This document shows, one piece after another, positions 7,065 through 12,424 of a DNA stretch of 12,424 nt (position 1 is the stretch's first letter; every line of letters starts with the position of its first letter). The notes beneath the pieces were generated by a model. That model searched no databases. It was not told the origin of the DNA and saw only the letters and a list, made by a program, of their open reading frames with translations. Made by a program: the position numbers and the translations under genes. Where the stretch lies: contig CAZWYJ010000035.1 of the NCBI GenBank assembly GCA_964638165.1, positions 1 through 12,424 on the forward strand, given 5' to 3'. The DNA comes from 2-12-FULL-60-25 sp964638165 (GTDB lineage: Bacteria; Patescibacteriota; Patescibacteriia; 2-12-FULL-60-25).

Positions 7065-8975
7065 ATGTCCAAAAAAAACCGATCGGATGAAAAGCCTCCG
7101 GAGAAGGAGAAAAACAAGGTCCGTGCGAAAGCCGCGATCGTCTGGACGCTCGTTGCGAGCGGAGCCGGAGCGGTCGTCATCGGCCTTGCGATCTTCGCCG
7201 CATGGGGATACGGGCGACTCTACGATCACCGCATTTTTCCGGGTGTGCGCATTCTTAACGTTCGCCTTGACGGCCTAACGGAAAACGAAGCGCGCATCGC
7301 ACTTAACAAGGCCATCGATCAAGAGCTGAAAGATGGGCTTCGTTTTACGTACCAAGGTCGCGACATTACGGTCAATGCCGTCACGGTTCCGCAAGCGGGA
7401 CCGGACGACGCCAGGGATCTGATCCGATATGAAATCGAGGATCCGATTACCCATTCCATGAAATTCGGACGCACGGGGAACATATTCGTTGACACATTGC
7501 TAAGGTGGCGAGCGCGTATCAAGCCGATCGCGGTTCCGGTAGAAATCGCCATCAATGAACCCGGGGTGCGCGAGGCGATCATCCATGCCACCGAGGACAT
7601 CATGATGCCACCAAAAGAAGCGCAACTCACCATCACGTGGAATGCTCAAACGAAGAGCGCCGATATTGTTGCGACGGAAGCCATGAACGGTCGCGTGATC
7701 CGATTCGATCCGGCATTCGCAAAGCTTAAAACCCAAGCTGAACGACTTCGATTCTCCCCGATCACATTGACGGATACAGACACCACACCAACGCTCGCAA
7801 AAAAAGACATTGAACCGCTCATAAACCAGGCAAAAGCATGGGCAGAATCCGACCTCACCCTCGCATACGAAGGAACGAGCCACCCCATCGGGCACGACAT
7901 GCTCTCAACGTGGATCATGGCGACATCCGTTTCCGGAGTCCCCTCCCTCACGATCGATCCGAACCTCTTCCATACGGACATTCGCGCACTCACGGATATT
8001 GAACAGGAAGGAAGGCGTGGTACGTTTACCATTGAAAACAGCATCATCATCGCCTTCCAGGCCGGAACGACCGGCTACCTCATCAATGACGATGCGAGCA
8101 TTCAAAACATCGTCCGGGACATCGGAACCTCTTCAACGATCCCGCTCGTCGTGACGCGACAAGACGCCTCCCTCAGCGGAGAAGGTCCGGAACAGCTCGG
8201 TGTCAAAGAAATTATCGGCATTGGGCAATCGAACTTCGCCGGCTCTCCCACGAATCGCCGAAAGAACATCGAACTCGGCGTTGAGCGTGTAGATGGAACG
8301 CTCGTTGCTCCGGGCGAAGAGTTCTCCATGCTCAAAACGCTGGGTCCGGTCACGGCGGGAAATGGGTGGCTCCCGGAACTCGTCATCAAGGGAGCGAAGA
8401 CTGTTCCGGAACTTGGTGGCGGACTCTGCCAAATCGGCACCACGGCATTCCGCGCTGCACTAAACTCCGGTATGAATATCACTGAACGGCGCAACCACAG
8501 CTACCGCGTGAGCTACTACGAACCGGCCGGAACCGATGCCACGATCTATGAACCGGCTCCGGACTTCAAGTTCATCAATGACACGAAACACCATATCTAC
8601 ATTCACGCGTACATCGTCGGAACGGAAATCACATACGAGTTCTGGGGAACGAAAGACGGCCGTCAGGTGACCGTCTCCGCGCCACGCATCTACAATATCG
8701 TGGGAGCACCGCCGAAAAAACTCATTGAGACCACGGATCTTAAGCCCGGTCAGACGAAATGCACAGAATCCGCCCATGCCGGAGCGGATGCCTCGCTCGA
8801 CTACAAGGTGGTCTATGCGGACGGGACCGTGCATGAAGAAACCTTCAATTCCCACTACCGGCCATGGGGCGCGGTCTGCTTAATCGGCGTAGAGAAACTC
8901 TCCGAGCCGGAAACGCCACCAGCAGAAGGCTCCTCCCCGCCCGCAGAAGAAGGAGCGCCCGTCACAGCAAACTAA
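7065..8975 (+). CDS. VanW-family protein with PG_binding_4-like domains
   Basis: A 636-aa protein. I chose ATG 7065 (MSKKNRSDEK) over an upstream in-frame TTG at 7008, which would translate the promoter and repeat. A Lys-rich cytoplasmic stub precedes one membrane segment (about 25-47), so the bulk should lie outside the membrane. FPGVRILNVRLDGLTENEA (from about 58) is the usual opening of a PG_binding_4 (YoaR-like) domain; a second such region begins near 243. The VanW domain covers about 390-526, with the signature GGGLCQIGTTAF from 451 and HSYRVSYYEPAGTDA at 478-492. Residues about 534-607 resemble a G5-like beta domain with Cys566 and Cys605, possibly a disulfide. The last 25 residues are Pro/Glu-rich. 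VanW proteins occur in some vancomycin-resistance clusters, but their reaction is unknown; a cell-wall role is likely. An intrinsic terminator follows directly. Confidence 0.93.
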   Translation: MSKKNRSDEKPPEKEKNKVRAKAAIVWTLVASGAGAVVIGLAIFAAWGYGRLYDHRIFPGVRILNVRLDGLTENEARIALNKAIDQELKDGLRFTYQGRDITVNAVTVPQAGPDDARDLIRYEIEDPITHSMKFGRTGNIFVDTLLRWRARIKPIAVPVEIAINEPGVREAIIHATEDIMMPPKEAQLTITWNAQTKSADIVATEAMNGRVIRFDPAFAKLKTQAERLRFSPITLTDTDTTPTLAKKDIEPLINQAKAWAESDLTLAYEGTSHPIGHDMLSTWIMATSVSGVPSLTIDPNLFHTDIRALTDIEQEGRRGTFTIENSIIIAFQAGTTGYLINDDASIQNIVRDIGTSSTIPLVVTRQDASLSGEGPEQLGVKEIIGIGQSNFAGSPTNRRKNIELGVERVDGTLVAPGEEFSMLKTLGPVTAGNGWLPELVIKGAKTVPELGGGLCQIGTTAFRAALNSGMNITERRNHSYRVSYYEPAGTDATIYEPAPDFKFINDTKHHIYIHAYIVGTEITYEFWGTKDGRQVTVSAPRIYNIVGAPPKKLIETTDLKPGQTKCTESAHAGADASLDYKVVYADGTVHEETFNSHYRPWGAVCLIGVEKLSEPETPPAEGSSPPAEEGAPVTAN

Positions 8976-8982
8976 TCATAAA

Positions 8983-9009
8983 AGAGACTGCCATAAGGCA
9001 GTCTTTTTT
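8983..9009 (+). terminator. Intrinsic terminator after the VanW-family gene
   Basis: GACTGCC (8986-8992), loop ATAA, GGCAGTC (8997-9003), then six T residues (9004-9009). The flanking A-run pairs with the T-run. It starts eight bases after the VanW-gene stop codon. A classic Rho-independent terminator. Confidence 0.92.
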
Positions 9010-9021
9010 GCGGAACCCATC

Positions 9022-9066
9022 CCCGCCCGCAACGCCTTCGCAAGCTCGGCTTGCGTGGCGGGCGGG
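9022..9066. repeat. GC-rich two-tier hairpin repeat
   Basis: CCCGCCCGC (9022-9030) pairs with GCGGGCGGG (9058-9066). Inside, CGCAAGC (9039-9045) pairs with GCTTGCG (9049-9055) around a TCG loop. No T-run follows. Probably a REP-like intergenic palindrome. Confidence 0.7.
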
Positions 9067-9071
9067 CCCGG

Positions 9072-9113
9072 CCCTTCCCTTCCGAGGCTTTTGCGAGGAA
9101 TCACAGGGAAGGG
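9072..9113. repeat. Hairpin repeat sharing its core with 6293-6305
   Basis: CCCTTCCCT (9072-9080) pairs with AGGGAAGGG (9105-9113). The loop contains GAGGCTTTTGCGA (9084-9096), identical to 13 bases of the element upstream of hsp20, so the two belong to one dispersed repeat family. Confidence 0.68.
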
Positions 9114-9150
9114 AGCTTGCTATGAAAGGCAGTGCATACGTAAGAGAGTT

Positions 9151-9175
9151 CCCCTCCCTGTGAAACAGGGAGGGG
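9151..9175. repeat. Perfect 10-bp hairpin (CCCCTCCCTG/CAGGGAGGGG)
   Basis: The two 10-base arms (9151-9160 and 9166-9175) are exact complements around the loop TGAAA. G-rich sequence but no T-run follows. Likely another dispersed palindrome rather than a terminator. Confidence 0.72.
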
Positions 9176-9203
9176 TTAGGGGTGGGTTCGATTTACTCAA
9201 ACG

Positions 9204-9402
9204 AAAAAGCCTCGAGCAATCCGTTCCCAAGAAATCTAGTTGTAGGTAAGAGCGAGTCCGAAGACCTGCTGCATCCTACGATTAGATCCCATGCTTGTCG
9301 TGGAAACGGATTGCTCAAGACCTCTTACCCCCAGCCTGCCCGCCTTGGTACGGCGCTCACGAGCGCCACGCCTCTGGCAGGAACCCAGATTCAGACGGTA
9401 AT
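9204..9402 (-). ncRNA. Putative structured non-coding RNA of about 199 nt, family unknown
   Basis: The gene runs from a predicted start near 9402 to a U-run at 9208-9204. A TTGACA-N17-TATACT promoter lies just upstream. The 3' domain is a long irregular hairpin. Its 20-bp closing stem pairs 9321-9302 with 9228-9209, with no mismatch if G-U pairs are allowed. Within it, AUCUA/UAGAU and GUAGG/CCUAC stems lead to a C(UUCG)G tetraloop at 9262-9259. The 5' domain holds CCUGCC/GGCAGG (9381-9376 with 9340-9335) enclosing a GGCGCU/AGCGCC hairpin. GGUAAGAG (9329-9322), next to the closing stem, is exactly complementary to CUCUUACC (9252-9245) inside the hairpin, giving a possible pseudoknot or a switch with the GUAGG/CCUAC stem. 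I find no open frame and no diagnostic motifs of RNase P, SRP RNA or tmRNA. The bubble-and-stem shape recalls 6S RNA only loosely, since the 5' and 3' ends do not pair. Confidence 0.72.
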
Positions 9403-9407
9403 GGCGC

Positions 9408-9436
9408 AGTATAGCCGAAATCTACCATCCTGTCAA
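9408..9436 (-). promoter_or_regulatory. Near-consensus sigma-70 promoter for the non-coding RNA
   Basis: On the minus strand, TTGACA (9436-9431) is a perfect -35, followed by exactly 17 bases and TATACT (9413-9408), a 5 of 6 match to -10. Transcription should start near 9402. It is the strongest promoter in the window, and no protein gene follows it. Confidence 0.82.
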
Positions 9437-9477
9437 GCCCTCCTTCTTCGCCCCTCGAAATCCCCCAAAAAGGCGAT

Positions 9478-9503
9478 AAAAAAAGCGCATGCGTTGTCGC
9501 TGC
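9478..9503 (-). terminator. Possible weak terminator, T-run after a GC-rich stretch
   Basis: On the minus strand a GC-rich stretch (AGCGACAACGCATGCGCT) is followed by seven T residues (9484-9478), then a second T-run (9474-9470). Pairing is short (AGCG/CGCT, or alternatives). It could end transcripts from SMC or from the promoter at 9522-9550. Low confidence. Confidence 0.3.
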
Positions 9504-9521
9504 CCAAAAGTTCTACTGGGA

Positions 9522-9550
9522 GTTATACCCGAAGCCGAGACGTGCGTCAA
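9522..9550 (-). promoter_or_regulatory. Second promoter-like site upstream of the non-coding RNA
   Basis: On the minus strand, TTGACG (9550-9545), 17 bases, then TATAAC (9527-9522); both hexamers match consensus at 5 of 6 positions. Transcription would start near 9515, about 113 bases before the first promoter's start. It could be a distal promoter for the same RNA or drive a tiny RNA ending at the T-run at 9484-9478. Confidence 0.45.
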
Positions 9551-9605
9551 GAGGTGGAAAAGGAGTCAAAACATCCGACTCACCGACTCATTGACTAACT
9601 CCCCC

Positions 9606-9641
9606 GTACGGGCACCCCGATGAACATCGGGACGCCCCTAC
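9606..9641. repeat. 36-bp palindrome (GTAGGGGCG type) at the smc stop codon
   Basis: Two 17-base arms around a central AA (9606-9622 and 9625-9641) differ at only three positions, two of them G-U compatible in minus-strand RNA. On the minus strand it begins GTAGGGGCG like the 6712-6739 palindrome, and the TAG stop of smc lies inside this sequence. It may stabilise the mRNA end; no T-run follows. Confidence 0.78.
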
Positions 9642-11881
9642 TTCCCCTGTAACTCCCCAACCTCTTCCAGCCGAACCGAAAGGACTTTGGATGCTCCGTC
9701 ATCGCCGAGCGTCACCCCGTAAATCGCGCTCGCCTGATGCATGGTCGTTCGATTATGCGTAACCACGATGAACTGCGTGGCAATCGCCCGCTCTTCCAAA
9801 ATATCCGCATACTTCTTGGTATTCACCTCGTCGAGCGCCGCATCCACCTCGTCGAGCACGATGAACGGGGACGGATTCGTGGCCATGATGGCGCTGATGA
9901 GCGCGATGGATGTGAGCGCACGCTCGCCACCCGAAAGGAGGGCGATGGACTTGAGACGCTTCCCCGGAGGCGTTGCCTGGATGTCGATTCCGACCGCAGG
10001 AGCATCCGCCGGTGGCTGGATGACATTCCCCTCCTCATCAATCATCGGCTCCGGAGCAACCTGCAAGAGTGCAGCCTCCCCTCCGCCGAAGAGCGAACGG
10101 AATGTCTTGCTGAATTCGCTATTGAGGATATGGAAGGCCTGCTCGCTCTTGGTCCGAATCGTCTCATCGAGCTCCGTGATGACCGTATCCAATCCGCGAA
10201 TGGCTCCGCGGAGATCTTCAACCTGCGTGGTCAAAAACTCGAAGCGCTCCTTGGTCTCCGTGTATTCTTTCTGCGTCGCCGGATCGATATTGCCGATCCA
10301 CTCCAGCTGCGAACGGACGCGGGAAAGTTGCGGTAAAAGCGCTTCGACCTGGTCCACCCGCCCCGTCTCCTTCGCAAGCGCATCCAAACCGGATTCGAGA
10401 TCCGGACGATGAGAACGGAGATCGGCGAGAAATGCATCGCGACGCGTCTCCCAACGCGCGAGCTCGACCGAAGCCTCGCTTGCCGCGTGTTCCGCCTGAC
10501 GCGCCTCATCGCGCCGGGCATTCAACCGACGTTGCGTTTCAAACAAGTGCGCCCGCTTCCCCTCTTCCTGTGCATTCACGGCGGATATCTTCGCCTGAAT
10601 GTCCTTCGCTCGAGATGAAAGCGCATCCGTCTCCATCGCGATCTGGCTGAGCGCGGCTTCGATCTCCGGATCCGTCTTCGGCACCGGAGCGTCCTCCATC
10701 ACCGGACGTTGCAAACGCTGGGAAAAATCCGAATGATGCGCATGCAATTTTTCCGCGAGCGGCTTGATCTTTCCGATATCCGGCTTTTCCTGATTCAAAT
10801 GACTGAGTAATTCGTCCAAATGCTTCTGCGACTTCTCGACGGCTTCGATGATCTTCGAAAACGAGAGGGGTGTACGCGTTTCGCGTTGCGCCTGCGCTTT
10901 CGCTTTCGCGATCTCGACCCGCGCATACAGCTTTGCCTGCCGTTCACGTAATTCCGACCGTTGTTCCGAAATATCTTCCAAATCCTTCCGAAGCTGATCT
11001 AGCTCAACGGACGGAGGCGTGGATTTCTCCATGCCGGCGAGCTCTTCCTGCATAGCCTTCGCTTCTGCGAGGAAAGTTGTTTCTTTTTCCCGCGCGACAT
11101 CCACGCGGATCTTCACTTCGCCGATGTGTTCGGAAAGTTCGTGCCAAGAACCGCCGTAGTAGCTCTGCTCCAGGCGAACGCGATCCGCTTCGAGCGTGTC
11201 CCGCTGTTCCAAACGCTTTACCTGACGCTCGAGACTCGAAAGGCGTGGCGTAATTTCGCGCAAGAGAACCTCCGCCTGCGCCAAACGCTCACGCGAGGAA
11301 TCAAGCTTCGAAACGGACTGGTGACGCTTGAGCTGGAACGGTCGCAATCCCGCAGCCTCATCAAAAAACTCCTTGCGCTCTGCCGGCGAGGCCGAGAGGA
11401 CGGCATCCGCCATCCCCTGACCGATCACGCTATAGGTACGCTGTCCGATGCCGGACTGCGCGAGCAACATCGTGACATCCGAAAGCTTGGCCTGCTGACG
11501 ATTGATCTCGAACTCCGACTTCCCGTCACGATATAACCGCCGCGTAATCACGATCTCCGCCGGCAAATCCTCCGCCTTGGAGGACGAATCCGACGCCGAC
11601 TGCTCGGTCACGAGCATCATCGAAACTTCCGCGAATCCCGACCGCGCCTTGTTCTGCGAACCGGAAAAGATGAGATCCTCCTGCTTCTTCCCACGCAAAA
11701 GCTTCATGCTCTGCTCGCCCATCACCCACCGGATCGCATCCGCGACATTCGATTTTCCCGACCCGTTCGGCCCCACAATAGCCGTTACTCCCCGACGCTT
11801 GGATCCCTCCGGCGCGAACTCCAAAACCGTTTTCGTGGCAAAGGTCTTGAACCCCTGCATTTCCAAGCGCTTGAGATACAT
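9638..11881 (-). CDS. smc: Miniature SMC chromosome-segregation ATPase lacking a recognisable hinge
   Basis: A complete 747-aa frame. ATG 11881-11879 is chosen because MYLKRLEMQGFKTF is the canonical SMC N-terminus; an upstream in-frame start would add only seven residues. SMC proteins compact and organise the chromosome as ATP-driven DNA-loop machines. The N-lobe has Walker A GPNGSGKS (37-44) and the Q-loop region YSVIGQG (150-156). The C-lobe has LSGGERALTS (649-658), Walker B IVLDEVD with catalytic Glu678, D-loop ALDE (682-685) and switch His709. All ATPase residues are present. Between the lobes lie coiled coils of about 150 and 115 residues and a central segment (about 336-405) with helices and a Pro-rich stretch. 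The usual hinge of about 150 residues is not recognisable, and typical bacterial SMC is about 1150-1200 aa. No frameshift is seen. ScpA and ScpB are not in the window. The stop codon lies in a palindromic repeat. Confidence 0.93.
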   Translation of the reverse strand: MYLKRLEMQGFKTFATKTVLEFAPEGSKRRGVTAIVGPNGSGKSNVADAIRWVMGEQSMKLLRGKKQEDLIFSGSQNKARSGFAEVSMMLVTEQSASDSSSKAEDLPAEIVITRRLYRDGKSEFEINRQQAKLSDVTMLLAQSGIGQRTYSVIGQGMADAVLSASPAERKEFFDEAAGLRPFQLKRHQSVSKLDSSRERLAQAEVLLREITPRLSSLERQVKRLEQRDTLEADRVRLEQSYYGGSWHELSEHIGEVKIRVDVAREKETTFLAEAKAMQEELAGMEKSTPPSVELDQLRKDLEDISEQRSELRERQAKLYARVEIAKAKAQAQRETRTPLSFSKIIEAVEKSQKHLDELLSHLNQEKPDIGKIKPLAEKLHAHHSDFSQRLQRPVMEDAPVPKTDPEIEAALSQIAMETDALSSRAKDIQAKISAVNAQEEGKRAHLFETQRRLNARRDEARQAEHAASEASVELARWETRRDAFLADLRSHRPDLESGLDALAKETGRVDQVEALLPQLSRVRSQLEWIGNIDPATQKEYTETKERFEFLTTQVEDLRGAIRGLDTVITELDETIRTKSEQAFHILNSEFSKTFRSLFGGGEAALLQVAPEPMIDEEGNVIQPPADAPAVGIDIQATPPGKRLKSIALLSGGERALTSIALISAIMATNPSPFIVLDEVDAALDEVNTKKYADILEERAIATQFIVVTHNRTTMHQASAIYGVTLGDDGASKVLSVRLEEVGELQGK

Positions 11882-11964
11882 ATGATGCGCATAGGTTAGC
11901 AAGAAAGTAGTTTAGGGTGTAGGGCGGTCGTGGCGCGGGGCAACACCACGCCCCCACCATCCAT

Positions 11965-12006
11965 AAAAAGCAAGTGGCGCCCCCTCGAGAAGATTGAGGG
12001 GGCGCC
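11965..12006 (-). terminator. Intrinsic terminator of the gene upstream of smc
   Basis: A perfect 11-bp stem pairs GGCGCCCCCTC (11976-11986) with GAGGGGGCGCC (11996-12006), with a 9-base loop. On the minus strand, TTTTT (11969-11965) follows six bases after the stem. It lies 31 bases past the TGA of the 12038 gene. The T-run is slightly displaced, so termination may be partial. Confidence 0.68.
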
Positions 12007-12037
12007 GACGAGTGCACGCTTCTACACGCAGGAAGGA

Positions 12038-12424
12038 TCAGAGCGACGTCGCTTCCCGATCCCGATGTTCAGACTCAGTCGAAGGAGGCGAGTCATCAGG
12101 AGTACCGGAATCCTCGGCGACGGAGAGGTGAAAGATATGATAGGCAAAAAGGTTCAGCAAGGGTTCATGTAGATCGAAAATCGGACGAACCTGCATCCCC
12201 TCATTCGGACCGCGTACGTATGGGGGAGAATCGCACTTCCAGCCATCCGTGAAAGAAGTTGGCGCGATACTTTCGACCCCCTCATTGAACTTGGCGGCCA
12301 TGAGTAAATTACTCATCATGAAAGCGTTCCCATTTCCACGATCCAGCGCCTGAAGATCCTCGAAGAGGTCATCTCGCAAATCCGACCGACTTGTCCCCGG
12401 AAGCGTCGCGAGGAAGCGAAGAGT
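12038..12424 (-). CDS. Unrecognised protein, C-terminal 128 residues only
   Basis: The frame is open from the right edge to a TGA at 12040-12038, so the gene begins outside the window. The visible part has a plausible soluble-protein pattern: a helical start (RSDLRDDLFEDLQALDRGNGNAFMMSNLLMAAKF), a middle with GWKCDSPPYVRGPNEGMQVRPIFDLHEPLLNLFAYHIFHL, and a disordered acidic, Ser/Pro-rich tail. There are no membrane segments. I recognise no family. It is followed by its own hairpin terminator, which separates it from smc on the same strand. Confidence 0.7.
   Translation of the reverse strand, partial: TLRFLATLPGTSRSDLRDDLFEDLQALDRGNGNAFMMSNLLMAAKFNEGVESIAPTSFTDGWKCDSPPYVRGPNEGMQVRPIFDLHEPLLNLFAYHIFHLSVAEDSGTPDDSPPSTESEHRDREATSL

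Noticed and set aside
9182..9200. GGTTCGATT resembling a tRNA T-loop
   Set aside because: The flanking bases cannot form the 5-bp T stem and no cloverleaf is present on either strand.
9204..9402. RNase P, SRP, tmRNA or 6S identity for the RNA
   Set aside because: No GGAAAGUCC or ACAGA-type RNase P cores, no GGAA-loop SRP helix, no tmRNA acceptor or tag frame, and the 5' and 3' ends do not pair as in 6S RNA. A divergent 6S is not fully excluded.
9570..9598. GACTCA-like short tandem repeats
   Set aside because: Three imperfect 8-base units only; simple-sequence slippage with no spacer structure of a CRISPR or iteron array.
9741..10412. Long plus-strand open frames opposite smc (223 and 199 aa)
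   Set aside because: They lie antisense to strongly supported SMC ATPase sequence and have Ser/Arg-rich, domain-free translations typical of shadow frames.
11882..11975. smc promoter
   Set aside because: Only poor -10 candidates (TAAACT, TATGCG) without a -35 at proper spacing; not strong enough to list.

Overview
The window is a stretch of about 55% GC bacterial chromosome. It most resembles a Patescibacteria (Candidate Phyla Radiation) genome. The evidence is indirect: a giant cysteine-rich exported protein paired with a small thrombospondin-type-3 protein, a VanW/PG_binding_4 protein, a strikingly short SMC, almost no Shine-Dalgarno sequences, and several intergenic palindromes. All reading frames fit the standard bacterial code. 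No rRNA, tRNA, transposase or CRISPR array is visible.

Layout. (1) 1-6085, minus strand: a two-gene operon. A membrane-anchored Ca-binding (TSP3-like) protein of 208 aa is followed, after one codon and in the same frame, by a giant exported protein of at least 1818 aa that runs off the left edge. An extended -10 promoter lies at 6150-6158. (2) 6086-6334: a divergent intergenic region with a 14-bp tandem repeat and a palindromic element bracketed by a 12-bp direct repeat. (3) 6335-8975, plus strand: an Hsp20 chaperone (probably leaderless), a 75-aa hypothetical protein and a VanW-family cell-wall protein, ending in a clear intrinsic terminator. (4) 8976-9637: a 660-bp region with no protein gene. 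It holds three strong hairpin repeats and, on the minus strand, what looks like a complete non-coding RNA gene of about 200 nt, with a consensus-quality promoter (TTGACA-N17-TATACT), a 20-bp closing stem followed by a U-run, and a possible pseudoknot. (5) 9638-11881, minus strand: an intact but miniature SMC ATPase (747 aa) with no recognisable hinge. (6) 11882-12424: an intrinsic terminator and the C-terminal 128 codons of an unrecognised minus-strand gene cut by the right edge.

The left operon and the VanW protein look like cell-envelope functions. Hsp20 and SMC are housekeeping functions. The most promising novelties are the unidentified structured RNA, the hinge-less SMC, and the Cys-pair repeat architecture of the giant protein.
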